Below, in pieces: positions 22,090 to 34,607 of a stretch of 64,000 bases of DNA. Within the stretch, counting starts at the first letter, position 1. The number at the start of each line of letters is the position of its first letter. Both the position numbers and the translations under genes were made by a program. Source of the stretch: Corynespora cassiicola. Its lineage: Eukaryota; Ascomycota; Dothideomycetes; Pleosporales; Corynesporascaceae. The stretch is from NCBI GenBank assembly GCA_022059125.1, contig JAEUWY010000002.1, forward strand, positions 434,001-498,000, given 5' to 3'. The notes below the pieces were generated by a model that had not been told where the DNA came from, made no database searches, and was given only the letters and a program-made list of their open reading frames with translations.

Positions 22090-23970
22090 GGCGGGCCGGC
22101 GGCGGCGGCGTCCACCTGACAGCGGGCAGCGTCGTCGCAGCTGGCGCCGTCGTCGACGTCGTCAGAGGGCGGTCGCCGGGAGGCTGCGGCGGGCGGGGAG
22201 GGTATAAGAGGCCGCGTGAGCAGGTGGGAGTGTGAGGCGCGTCGTGGGAGCGGGAGGCGTTGCGGCGGACGTATGGCGGTGGGATTCCAACGTGGGGTGC
22301 AGAGTGCGCAGTCGTCGGTCGGCAATGCAGTCCGCAGGCAGTCCGCAGGCAGTCGGCAGCGCACAGTGCAGAGGGCAGCAGGCCTGCAGGCAGGGCCGGC
22401 TTCTCGAAGGCAAGCAGCGGGCTGCTCGCTTTGTATGGCCAGGCGCAGTGCCTCTCAGCCGCCGACGGGCTGCGGCATGCGAGGGTGAGGGAGGGCGAGG
22501 GTCAGAGGGTGGTGGGTGGGGTGGAGAGGCCTCGACGACAAGCAGAGAGCCAATGCTGGCCCACCGATGAATGCACACTTTGCACTTGCACTGACGAGTC
22601 CACTCCGGCACTGCCCATCCATGCCCTTTTCCCCGTCTGCTGCGTGCTTGCTTGCTTGCTTGCTTGCTTGAGCCGGCGCCGCCCCCTCTGCGGAGCTCGA
22701 GGCCGGCCAGGGGGAGAACTGGCGGGGCATGGCACGGCACTGCATCGCACTACACTACACTCGCTGCACACCACCGGCCTAGCCCAGTCACGTCCACTCG
22801 ACTCGGCTCCTCGACCGTTGCGCCCTTCTCCCACGATGCGTGCGCTGCTGTCGTCTCATCTCCATCCAGACGACACGGCGGAGCGGCGGCGGCGTGCCCC
22901 ACCCAGCCGTGGTACGTACGGGGGCCAGCGCCAGCAAAAGCACCACACTAAAAGGCGGGGGGAGGGAGCCTGGGGCTGCACAACCACATGGCCTGCCAGC
23001 ACGCAGCGGCACCCACGGGCGACAGCTCGCTCGCTCGACGACAGAAGCAGAATGAGAAACGGCCACGGCGGCGAGGGCGTAAACGAGCGCGAGCGAGAGC
23101 GAGGGGGTTTCTGCACCCCCGGGCCACCCAGCCCTCCAGCGCTGCCGTCTGGTTCGTCCATGCCATTAGCCTGCGCTACACCACCTCGTCCAGAGGGGTG
23201 AGGAAGTGTCAGGAAGCGAGTCGAGCGCAGTCTTGTCACCTCCCGATCGAGACAAAAGCGCAGCTGTCGTCGGCCGCCCGAGCGCACAAGAGCAAAAACG
23301 GGGGGGGGGGGCCTCTTGGCCGGCCGTCTGCCGTGTCCCCCTTTGTGCCCCCCAAACATCCCTCTGCCCTTTTTTTTTTCGCCAGCACTCAATCCCGTTA
23401 CCCCCTCCCCCCTCCCAAGCCACACTGTCAGCCGACACCAGACAGCACACGGTTACGCTCCGCAATTGTGCCATGCTCAAGACTTGTTGCTAATCCATGA
23501 TTCTATAATCCATAATCCATGACACGTGAATAGATAATTACCACTACCACTACTACTACATGGCCTCTGTACAGTGCCATCATCATAAGTCGCCCATGCC
23601 GCCGTCCATGTACAAGGAGCAAGGAGATACCCCAAGGAAAAAAAAGGGGAAGGGGGGGGAGACGAAATTTCGCGGACCGGGCGAGGCGGCGAGCCGTCGA
23701 GCTGTTGTAAAGTCCTAACCCTCCTCCCCCCGCGAGAATGCGAGAATAGAAACCCCAAAGTCCCCTAGCGATGCAGTAAGAAAATGTGCCCCGTGCGTGG
23801 TACAAAATGCAATCTTTTAGCTCTCCGTGCAGACGACACGGCGGCTTTCCATCCCATGCGACGCCACAATCCGGAATCAATTATCATAGTACTGCTCATA
23901 TCCATGCTGCGTCTGCTGTGACGACCACCCTCCTGCCGACGTCGACTGCTGTGACCACCCTTGGCTCGCT
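22090..23970. other. GC-rich gene-free interval between WD40 and chitin synthase genes
   Basis: It holds the WD40 promoter and the 3' flank of the chitin synthase. A 313-residue open frame at 22260-23201 is arginine/proline-rich in all registers and is rejected as a gene. A (TTGC)n tract lies at 22645-22671 and homopolymer runs near 23298 and 23370. Confidence 0.55.
22645..22671. repeat. (CTTG)n microsatellite
   Basis: Six consecutive CTTG units in non-coding sequence. Confidence 0.85.
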
Positions 23971-26900
23971 TTAAGTCTCCGCTCTGTCGTGTCTAGTCAG
24001 TGACTGCATCATCGCCTCCAGGTCATGAGGGTGCCGCTTACCTGCTTCGAAATCGTGCCAGCGCCGCATCGTGATCTTGCTGCTGTCGAACTCGCCCTCG
24101 TACTCCAGCCCGGCCTTCTTGGTCTTCTCGCCTGCCGTCTTCCGAGTGTCTCCCCAGCTGAAGTCGTCAAACTTCCAGTACGCGTACGTGGGGAGCACAA
24201 AGTTCCAGATGGGGAGCGATAGCAGGTAGACAAACATCCAGGCCACATACGACCACCGGTGAGCTGTCACCACAATCAGTACCGCGGGGAGTCCCAGGAT
24301 GAGCGCGAGTAGCACAAGCGGGATTACAGGCGCCTCGGTATTGAGGACCGCCGCCTTGATGGAAATGGCAACTGCAGATACGGTCAGCACCCACCCGACT
24401 CACTACCGGGGGCAACGGGGAGGAGGGCTTACTCAGATAAAAGGTAAAGGCAATGGCAGCCGGCAGAACCAGGGTTCCCACCAGCTCAATGAACACGACA
24501 AATTGCATGCTGAAGCAGAAGGTGCCACACAGATCTCGCACTAGCACCAGCTCCATCAAGTTGTGGACCGTACTATTAATCCATCGCCTACGCTGTGACA
24601 GCAGCACCTTGAACTCGTCGGGCACCGTCGTCTTGCAAACCGCCTGGGGCACGAAAACCTGCTTCCGCTTGGGGAATGTCTTGAGCATCAGCGTTGACAG
24701 GTAACGATCCTCGCCTAGCAGGAGCAGGTTCTTCTTGTGCAACGTATCCACCACGTTCTCCGAGTAGTGCTCGACTACATCGGGGTTGGCAAGAATCGGC
24801 ACCCAGTAGTTCTGACCGCCCTTGGGCGCCTTGATGCGGTACATGCAGAAGCATCCCGGGAGACACGTGACACCGCCGAAGACGGACTCGAACGACTTGG
24901 ACAAGTGGTGGGAGATGAAGTACCTGCTGCCGTTAGTGGCGCGATCGTTGAACCTTGTGGGGCGGGCTGAACTTACTCAAACACCTGGATCATCGACACC
25001 CACGAGTCGCGCTTATTGGCAATCTTTGTTTCCCCGCAGAGGCCCATGATGTCCGGGTCCTTGACCATGGCCGAAATCATGTGGGTCAGAGAGTCGGGGA
25101 AAACCTTTGTATCAGCGTCAACCATGAGCACAATCTCGTAAAAGTCGGGCGAGATGCCCGTGATCTTCCAGATGCCGTTGAACATTTCAAACTCGAGCTC
25201 CGTCATGCGCTCGTCGAACATGACCTTTTGCAAGAACGACATGAGAATAATCTGACTGTCTCGCTTTCCACGGTTGCCGGGCTTCGACTTCTTAGCCTCA
25301 TCGGGCGTTCCGCACTTGACCACGACCATCATTGGCACACGTTGCTGCTTCTCGACGGGGATGCGCGTCTCCTCGCCGTAATCGTAGAAACCCGAGTAGA
25401 TTTTGGCCATGTTGTGACGCTTGGAACCGCTGGCAACCGCAACGTACGAGAAGGCTTGGACCTCGTGGGGCAAGACGGCATGGTCCTTCATCATGCCAAG
25501 GGCGATATCCGGCGTGGTGAGATCCTCGCCCTTGCCCTTGATCATACCGTCACAAATGACCAAGATCAGCTTGTGGCTGTTGGGGTAGTCGGTGGTGGCA
25601 ATCGAGTCCAGCGTGGTTCGTAGACCGTCGGCGCCCTCGGAGTAAGCAGTAACCAGGCAGATGGAGTGGGCCAGCGGGTAGCCAAACGGTTGCCATTCGG
25701 GGGGAGGCTGAGGAACGACTGCTTCGTGGATGAAACCGGCGGGTCCAGGTCCTTCGCTCTCGCCCATGACGCTCGAATAGCGGGCCTGCTCTGGGGTGGT
25801 GCCCGAGAGCATCAGACTTGTCCGGCTTTCCTGGGTCGATGGCTTGCCTTCATAGGTCGGGAGGGTGCCGTGGCTGCTGTTGATCTGCCTGTACGCGCCT
25901 GTGTTGGATGAGACGAGACGCGTGGAGGCACTCTGGCTGGTCATTGTGGTCGGAGGAGCACGGCTCTTGGCTGTCTTGTCCATGGCGTAGGGGCTCGTGA
26001 ACCTGGAGGTTTGAGGCAGGAAGGTGCTACCACGCTTGCTCGATCGGTCGGGGCCAGCTGTGTCCATGAGCTTTGGCGGTGGGCGGTAGATGTCGTCGCT
26101 CCATTCTTCAATTTGCTGCTTTCGCTGCTTCGAGTCCGTCTTTCCCAGAGATGTCTTTGCGGCACCGAATTTCCGGCTGATGAACCACTGGAAAGCCAAT
26201 GCAAGGAAGAATTTAGCCAACACGATGGAGAGAATGAAGACCAAGGACACGTAAAGGACGACCTTGGACGCAATGCAACCAATGTTTTCCGTGTCAATGG
26301 ATCCGACCTTGATGATCTGTGTGAAGCACCTAGCGACCTGCTTCTCGTAGCTGGAAGAGAAGGAGCGCGTAACGTCAATACCCCTGACAGCAGGGTTCTG
26401 GCGGATCTCGTCGAAACGGTTTGGCCAGGCCACCTGGGAGCTGTTGAACCAGTTGAGCAGATTCAGATCCAAAACGTCTCCACCCCAGACCATCAGATTG
26501 CGGGAACTGTTGCGAATATCATCCCAGGTGAAGTAGACCTCTCCCATGTTCCTCAGACCGTAAAAAGTCCTGCGGGCATTGTCCGAGGTATGGCATGCGT
26601 AGCCCCTGTAGTAGGGAACGGTAAGGTTGGGCTCGCTGGAGCCATCCTGCTTGTAAGCATGGCAAGGGAAATACCAGGCAAGATCGCCATTGCCATCGGT
26701 GGGCACGTCGGAATCTGGAGCAGCAGTGATGAGTCCTTTGCAAGCTCCGTTGACGTTCTGAAACATGAAACTGGCGTCCATGCCACCGTACTTTTCCGGG
26801 AGGTCAAACAGAACGTTGGCGCCCTCGGGAATGCCACGAGCGAGCGGGTGGGTGGAGCGAGTCAGGTCATAAGCTTTGCCGTGCGCGATTAAGAAACCAC

Positions 26901-27756
26901 GGTCGACTTTGTTGATCCGCAGACGTGCCGCTCCACCACTGGGGCACACAGTCTCGGTAAAGCCAAAAGTAAGGTATCCGACAGCCGCGCAGATGCAGAG
27001 GATGATACTGACGAGGCCCATCTTTTCCCTCCACGCACGCTGCTGGGCCTTCTGCGGCTTGCCGAAGCAGCGCAGGACGGCGTTTGGACACCAAAAGGTG
27101 ATGATGGCGCAGTAAACGTTCCACAGGCTGGGTGGGCGCAGAGCATCCCTCTCCTTCTGGCGCTGCTTTTCCAACTTTTCCATGGTCTTGCTGCGCGTCA
27201 GTCGACGCTGCGGGCGGGCGCTCTCGTCGTCCAGCGGGGCCTGCTTGTCGTTGTATCCACCCCCAGATGCGTTACGTAGGTGGGGCGGCTTGACGTCGGT
27301 GCTGTCCGAGCTCACGGTCGCGGACTCGATGTGGTCCTCCATGATGGGATCATTGCCGGTGGTCGAGGGGTGGACGTTCATCTTCTGGGCGTGCTTGCGA
27401 TAGTGATAGTTGGGGTGGTTCTCGTCAATTCGCTGGCGCTCTGGGCGGATGAGGCTGCGCTTCCTCCCCAGCTCCTGTGAGTTTCCGCGGTGACCATGGC
27501 CGTGGCCGTGGCCATGGGAATGACCCGGCTGCGGTGCCATCATGGGGTCTCTGTCCATGGGCACAGGTGTGCCGGGCGAGGGCAGCGGGCGCGAGAAGGA
27601 TTGGGCGCCTTTGCTGGGAGTGCGGTCGTGCGAGCGCGAGCTCTCGAGGTCAGAGGGTCGACGGGGACGGCGCGACGAGGACTCGCGGTAGGTATGGCGG
27701 TTGTGGTGGTCTCCCCGCCGGGGCGAAGAGCCATCCGGTCGCTGCGGTAATGACAT
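23971..27756 (-). CDS. Class IV (CHS3-type) chitin synthase
   Basis: Three exons (27756-24977, 24923-24433, 24371-23971; introns 53 and 61 bp) give 1223 residues. It polymerises UDP-GlcNAc into chitin at the plasma membrane. The N-terminal 190 residues are basic and disordered and include a His-Gly run ([14 protein letters not shown]). Two transmembrane segments follow ([38 protein letters not shown]). The GT2 core shows [29 protein letters not shown] and the product-binding [13 protein letters not shown]-terminal membrane helices and [10 protein letters not shown] end the protein. Architecture and motifs match class IV (yeast Chs3, Neurospora chs-4 type) rather than classes I-III or V-VII. 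It is divergent from the Skt5-type activator gene at 30862. Confidence 0.95.
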
Positions 27757-30700
27757 TCCGTTCCACAGGAGCCTGGCGTGACCGGAAAGGTGACGGGCGG
27801 GCGGCGCCTGTGTCCTCTACCACGGCGGCGGCTATGCGCTGGCCAAACCAGGAATTTTGAGAATGCGTTCGCAAGGGCGTCGGGGTGCGAGTGGAGTGGG
27901 CGGAGTGGGTGCGGGCAAGAGGCGGGCGGAGCCGTGGAAAGGACCGCCTTGGGGATGTTGATGTCCGGAGATTTGGGGCGCGGCGACGATGTTTGCAGGG
28001 CACACAGCGACTTGGCCGGGGAAGACTGGGGTTTCAGCGAGTGTCGGCAAAAGGCATGTGTATACACGAGGTGTTTGGGGCTGAACGAGCGGACGGAGGC
28101 CAGTCAAACGAGCGACAGAAGGAAACAGGCTTTCGGAGAGATCTGTTGCGACGACAACGGGTCTCAGCGGGCGATGAGCAGTGGGCAATGGGGCGGTAGA
28201 ACAGGAGGGCCCCTGATGGAGCCGTAATGGAGTCTGGGCTCGACTACTGGACGAATCGAGAGGCGGCTCGCGTGAGGGATCAGGGCCTGACAAGCTATTT
28301 CTAGGTTGCTCCAGAGACGGCTAGCCGATACGGGTGGCGGGCGCCGCGCTGGGTTTTTTGGGCGATGCTCTATAAGGAGCGTTGGAAGGGATACGAGGGA
28401 TTGTTCCGCGCTGGCCGGGCGTGCCTTGGGTCGCGCAGCGCGAGCAGCGGCGGGTGTGGGAGCGGTGGTGAGGAGACGTAGCCGTCGACGTCGACGCTGG
28501 CGGCTCCCCGGTGCTGAGGGCAGCGGCCGGCGCCTTTGCGGCACCGCGGGAGGGCAGACAGCTGTTCCCTGCCAGCGCGTACAGGCCGAACCGCTTGGCC
28601 CGGCCCCCATGGCGTGCAGCGCGCAGCCTCGTGCCCAAGTGCCAGCGGCGGCGAGGTCGCAACCGCAGCGCTCGGATCGGCACCGTGGTCCCGTTATTAT
28701 CACTTATCTTATTCTCCTCGGCCAGAGCCCAGTGCGCAGAGCACATGCTCGGTGCTCGAACCTCGCCATGTCACCTGCGTCTATCGTCATTTCAGCGACA
28801 TTGTGCCGGCCAACGACTGTTCATCGCCTGCAGATCACCGCAGAGCAAAGAAGAAGAGAAAAAAGGCGCATCGCTGCTGGGCGTGGCGGGCGGGCGGCTG
28901 CCAATTGGCTTGCGTGGCTGTGAGCATACATTGAATTGCGACACCTGCCTGGCCGTATACGTGCCCCGGTTCCTTGCATGGGCTGGGCGTGCTGCGGGGG
29001 AGGCAGAGGGAGGGAGGTCAGACAGGCGGGGGCCAAAGGGGACAAATGGCCATGGACAGACTGGGCAGAGGGACTGGCCGCGGCGTAGGAGCAGGCACAG
29101 GCGCAGCTTGTCATTCTAATTATTGCAAAGTGGCCCAGCGGCCTAGCGTCTGACCCGTCCCACGGCCTCGTCACTGACACTGATGGCCCTGACAGGCTGG
29201 CGGGCCATGGCGGCCTCACGTCGAGCCGACGTCGATGGGATGGTGATGGCGGCCGTGTCGACGACCAGCAGAGCAGCAGAGCAGTAGAGCAGCAGAGCAG
29301 CAGAGCAGCAGAGCAGCAGAGCAGCAGCTGTCGAGAGTAGACGAGCACTAGGGCGGCCACCCCCGCCAGCATGCAAGATGTAACCTGCCACTACCGAGAT
29401 CGCAGCATGGAGCTGGCCCTGTCCCGCGAGCGGTGGCTTGCAAAGCCGCATTCCTGGCCGCCAACAGCCACCCCAGACAGCGCACACAGCGCATACGGCC
29501 CAGCCAGCCAGCCCGCCCAGGCCAGCCGTCCAGGCCAGCCGTCCAGGCCAGCAACGTGCCCGGTACTGGAAGCGTCTGCCTTCCGAGAGACTGAGCGTCG
29601 AGCGTGACGAGATGGCGACCAGACAGGCGCCCAGGGCTTCCCAATCCGGCTGCCCGTGTCTGAAGCACCATGCGACGACGACGCGACGACGCGATGACTC
29701 CACACACTACATCAATGCGCCCGCCGTCTTTCCGTGCAAAGGGTCTTCCAAGCTCGCGAGCCCACCCTCCAGCCGTCTCTGCTCCACCCCCTCCGCCCCT
29801 CCGCGCCCGCAATTGCTGCCCACTGCCGCCGCCTCTCGTCTGACCGGCCGAGTCAGTCTGTCCCTACCAGAGCACTAGAGCCCGCCCGAGACCCCTGCGC
29901 CAGCCTGCTGCCTCTCTTCGCCGCTGCCCGGGCCGCCAGCTGCGAAGTTGCGAATAGCTAGCACAGCGTGCTAATTCACTTCGGATCCTTTTCAGTAGTC
30001 TGCAGCGCTGACGGCCAGCCCTGGAGCAGCGTAGCAGCACTGGCGTCCTCGCCGCTGCCTAAGCACCGTCCGACGTCGCCTGGCGCCCTGATAGTCTGCT
30101 CCCTACCGCGGCTACCGGCGACGTTGACGTCGTCGTCGTCGACGTTTGCGTATCCTCAGAGCCAGCAGCCCACAATTCCTCTTCCAGGGTGCATGGGGTC
30201 TTGGTGCTGAGCAAGGTGCCGCTTCATAACGATCTCCGTCACCTGTGCGGCGACCCCTACGACCCTGCGTCCCCTGCCGCCTGCCTCCGCTGCACGCCAT
30301 CTACGGCCCCAAGGTCACTTAGTGAAAACGCCCTCACCGCTGCACCGTTGCTGCATCGCCCGCTGCTTTCTCTCTGCGTGCCTGGACGACCACTGCCACT
30401 ACCAGCACAGCTCCCGCCAAACTCGGCCTCTCAGTGGGCCGCACCATCTCCGCTGCATCCATCGCCACCCTTCCCTGCAACTCCAGCTAGGTGAGTTCAC
30501 CCTTGGCGATCTTCAGAGATCCAGGACTAGCCGCCGTCGCCCCATGCCATGCTGTCGTACCTACCCAAGTCCCGAGCAAGCAACCAGCTGCCGTACCCAA
30601 AATTCTGCGACCGTTTCCCCTGAGCAGCCCGCTGACCGTCGGCAGTCTGGCAGTCTTGCAGCCAAAGTAAAACAAAGCAGAGCATAGCAAAAGCTTCTCC

Positions 30701-30861
30701 GCCGCCTCCCAACTTTTTTTTCTTTTCGCGCGCGTGGGCGAGCATCCCTCCGAACCACTCAGCCCCGCAGCGTGCCGCCGAGTCAGGGCACCCGGGCAGA
30801 ATTATAAACAGCGGCGGGGAATCTAGAGGCACACCGCCATAGCCCTACTGTACGCACGCTG
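27757..30861. promoter_or_regulatory. 3.1-kb divergent intergenic region, chitin synthase / SKT5-type activator
   Basis: This is the only DNA between two divergent genes of the same pathway and so may hold shared regulatory sites. It is GC-rich with many overlapping spurious frames. It contains an octamer array (29266-29330) and a GGCCAGCCGTCCA duplication near 29518-29550. A C/T-rich stretch precedes the start at 30862. No single factor site can be assigned with confidence. Confidence 0.5.
29266..29330. repeat. AGAGCAGC octamer tandem array
   Basis: About seven AGAGCAGC units, with one AGAGCAGT variant, in the chitin synthase / SKT5 intergenic region. Confidence 0.85.
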
Positions 30862-32983
30862 ATGGCCATGGCCGAGGCTGCTCCGCAAGTACAAAGCAGG
30901 CCGCTGCCGCCGCTGCCACCTCACGAAGCTCCTTATTCTGCTTCAACGCAGGACCATTTCGACTCCAGCCGGTCGAGCCGTTCCAGCACCGATAGTCGCA
31001 CCCACTCGCTCCGCCGGAAGCCGGTCCCCGCCACATCGCAGTCTAACATCCCGTCCTTCAGCATCGCCGAGCATGAGGACACGGTAGCGGGCGGACGTGA
31101 ATCGCGGCAGTCTGGATCGTCGCTGGGCGCAAGCTCGCTGGGACACTCGAGGACCACGTCCGGGGAGACGACCGACACAGGCGCAAATAGAGATTCGGGC
31201 AACTCGATTGCCTTTGCGGGAGAGATTCCGTTCCATCAGCTAAATATCAGTACCAACGAGTACAACACGCGCTTCTCGCACCAAGCAGAAATGGGTGTCG
31301 CAAACTTGCAAGAAAACGACCCTTATATCTACAGCCCACGCGAGCAGTACCAGCCGGCCGCGCCCCTTCCCACTGTTCCTGCACGCGAATCCATACAGTC
31401 GCCCAGCTCCGAGTCGCAGCACTCGTCGAGGAGCGACAACAGCGGCCCCAGTGGCCCGCAGCGCAACTCGTACGCCTTTGGCACCGACCATGTACCCCTT
31501 CAAGTACCCCGCACCACCTTGCCCCGGCCCAGCTCTGCGTACACGCTGGGATCCGAGCTGAACGCACGAGGTCGTACACACTCGCCCCACCTCTCCGTCG
31601 GAGGCTCCCCGTCATCCAATGGCTCTCCTCTGAGTTACGGACGACAGCTGTCCACGAATCGTCGATCTCCCGAAAACCGTCCCACGTCCTATGTTGACTT
31701 GCTGAACTTACCATACAACCAGCAGGTGGCTCCCGCGACAAACTTGGGCAATGTCGGCCTCCGGAGCGTCGTAGGCCAGAATGCCTCGCTCATGGACACC
31801 AAGAAGACGCTGGACATGTACAGGGCAAACGTGAAGAAGACCCAGGACAGTGCCGTGCAGTATGAGTTTGCCCTCTTCATGGTACAGGCTGCCCGGGAAA
31901 CCATGGCAGCCGAACCAGGGATCGACAACCACGGACTCGCTCCGGTCGAGATGATCCGTGAAGCACGGCAGATACTTCAGCGGCTAGCGGACCGTAGCTA
32001 CCCATTCGCGCAGTATTACCTGGGAGACGGCTACGCCTCAGGCCTCTTTAACAAGGACAAGCCCGACTACGACCGGGCATTCCCACTCTTCGTCGCCGCC
32101 AGCAAACACGGCCACGCAGAGTCGGGATACCGCGCAGCGCTCTGCTACGAATTCGGCTGGGGCTGCCGCAAGGACTACGCCAAAGCAGTACAGTTTTACC
32201 GAGCCGCCGCCTCCAAGAACCACCCAGGTGCAGCGACGCGACTAGGCAAGGCCTGTCTCACGGGCGACATGGGCCTCCAGAACCGTTACAGAGAGGGTCT
32301 GAAGTGGCTCAAACGAGCCACCGAGTCGGCGGATTTCCAGTACAACCAGGCCCCGTACGAGCTCGGACTGTTGCACGAAACGGGCTACGGAGAGGACATC
32401 TTCAAGGACGAGGTCTACGCCGTGCAACTCTTCACCCAGGCCGCGGAGCTAGGCCACGCACAGGCGGCCCTGAAACTCGGCGAAGCCTACGAGCACGGTT
32501 ACCTGCGGTGCCCCAAGGACGCTGCTCTCTCGGTGCATTACTACAACTGCGCTGCCCAGGCTGACATTCCCGAGGCCATGATGAATCTGTGTGCGTGGTA
32601 CATGGTGGGCGCGGAGCCAGTCTTGGAGAAGGACGAGAACGAGGCCTACGAATGGGCCAAGAGGGCCGCTGCACACGGTAAGTTGTTTCCCAAGGGTCCG
32701 TGGATGTGAGAAGATTGTTTGCTGACCGACTTCCCTAGGCCTCCCCAAGGCAGAGTATGCGTGTGGCTACTTCACCGAGATGGGCATCGGTTGCCGCCGT
32801 GACGCCCTCGAAGCAAACGTTTGGTACGTCAAGGCCGCCGGCCACGGCGATGAGAGAGCCAAGCAGCGTCTGGCCATCATCCAGGCCGCTGCCTCTGGTC
32901 AGGCTGGAGGCTCCTCTCCCAGCACTGACAAGAAACTCAAAAAAGGAAAGGACGGAAAAGATGAGAATTGCATAGTCATGTGA
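30862..32983 (+). CDS. Chitin synthase activator, Skt5/Chs4-type Sel1-repeat protein
   Basis: Exons 30862-32677 and 32739-32983, joined across a 61-bp intron, give 686 residues. The N-terminal 270 residues are serine/proline-rich. From about residue 350 tandem Sel1-like repeats follow (RSYPFAQYYLGDGYASGLF; HAESGYRAALCYEFGWGC; NQAPYELGLLHETGYG; KAEYACGYFTEMGIGC). The protein ends in a basic stretch and CIVM, a CaaX box predicted to be prenylated; yeast Skt5 also carries a farnesylated CaaX end. In yeast Chs4/Skt5 activates and localises Chs3, the family of the divergent neighbour at 23971-27756. Without the splice the CaaX end would be lost. Confidence 0.92.
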
Positions 32984-34607
32984 GCGACGCATATCTGCCT
33001 TCGCTCCAAAGCATTTGGGAAGCTTCGCATCGGTTTTTCACGGTTTAGTCGGGTTGTGATAATGGTCGTCGTTGCCATTCCTTGTTCCATCGACGTCGTC
33101 TTGAAGAAAAAAGGTTTAACATTTTGGAACTAATATGTATGTGGTGGGTGTTGGCGAAATCTCCCATCGTCTTTTGTCTCTTTTCTTTTCTTTTTTTTAC
33201 ACATTCATTCTCCGGCGTCTTGACCATGACATATGGCATTTTCAGGTTGTTGCATGGTAGGGGTGTCGGGGTGGTTTGCATGTCTCTTGCATCTTTCTGT
33301 TCCTGGGGGGCAGAGCTGCCGGGATCTTGGATAATGGTATGGAATGGTGGAGGAGCGTCGATATTGAGGCGTAGGGTTGATTAGGAGGAAAAGATTGAGC
33401 GAAACGGTCGTTGTCGTTTGATACCAGACGTTTATTTGAAGATAATGATGAGGAGTTTTTTTTTTCTTTCTAATTTTCCCTCGAACTTTATGTTTCGTTC
33501 ATCTTGGTTGGTGAGTGAGTGTCGGATAGAAAAGAGGAAGGAAATGCAAGAAGGAAAGAAAGACGGCAATGCCCAATTCCGTTATCTCTCTTTTCTGTCG
33601 GCCGCCAACTCCTGACCGAAAAAAAGGTCCGACATGCCTTGCCTTCCCTTACGTAGCCATCCCGCCCACCGCCAAACCTCCCCTCCCAACGCAAACGGCT
33701 GTCCGCGGCTTTCCCTGGCCTGGCTCCAGCACAGGAAGCGCCGCCTCATGACCTCGCGCCCCAACCATCCCCCTCCGCACCACCAATCAGCACCGCACAC
33801 CTTACGTACAACATGGTCCCGTCGGTTTCCATTCCGCAAACCGCCCGGCCAGGCACGCTATCTGTCGGTGAGCGAGCGAGCGGGCGGGCGCGCGGGCGCG
33901 CGGGCGCGCGAGTCGGAGCCAAACAGTGACTGCCATGCTAGCTGGCTGGCAGGCAGATGGATAGACCTGCAGGAAATGTACAAAAGGGCGTACATGAGCG
34001 TGCACGCCTCTGCGGAACGTCCCGTAGCAGCAAGCAGAGCACCCCAATCGAGGCCCGCATGACGCAATGCCAACAAAATACTCCGCAGCCAACAACGAAA
34101 CAGCACAGGCGCACCTCCCCCCCGCCCTGGCTCCGCTCGGAATACAATCGGAGGGCGTGCGGTTTGTACAAGGAGGGACGAACTGAGGTACGTGGGAGCG
34201 GGGCGAGCGGGTCTGGCTGGCTGGGGGTGGTGGTGTGGGTTGCCTGTTCCGTGGCTAGCCGCGCCGGATGGGGGTTAGGCGATGCAGGTCCGCGAGCGTT
34301 GCCTTTTGGTGGAGCTGTAGGGCGTGGCGGAGGCGGAGGCGGAGGCGGGTTTGGACTGGCCGGTGGTTTCCTTTCTGCTGCTTTGGAAAAGATAAAGGGT
34401 GTGGGTTGGCCGTTGTTTTCCTTGGGTGCGTTGATTGACAACGGCTTGAAGGCTCGTGCTCTTTCTACCCAACTTACGCTTTTGTTGGTTTGGGTGTTGT
34501 TGGACGGTGAGACAGGGACTACTACACTGCAGCAAACAGACATCTATACGCTATCAGAACCCGGGCTGCTTTTTTTGTTGGTGCTTCGACGCGTGCTAAG
34601 GTTAGGT
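32984..34607. other. Intergenic with poly-T runs and GC microsatellite; aminotransferase promoter
   Basis: No supported gene. AT-rich with T-runs in the first 600 bp (3' flank of the activator gene), then GC-rich with a (GAGC/GCGC)n tract at 33870-33911. The in-frame extension upstream of 34608 is not protein-like and is treated as leader. Confidence 0.5.
33870..33911. repeat. (GAGC)n / (GGGCGCGC)n simple repeat
   Basis: GAGC units grade into GGGCGCGC units; potential Z-DNA-forming alternating GC. Confidence 0.8.

Noticed and set aside
22260..23201. 313-residue open frame on the + strand
   Set aside because: Arg/Pro/Ser-rich in every register, overlaps other long spurious frames on both strands, no motif.
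26011..26892. 293-residue antisense frame inside the chitin synthase
   Set aside because: It is the complement of a strongly supported coding exon and has no independent features.
33957..34607. Upstream extension of the aminotransferase frame
   Set aside because: Gly/Arg-rich and unlike Aro8 N-termini; the ATG at 34608 gives the conserved start.
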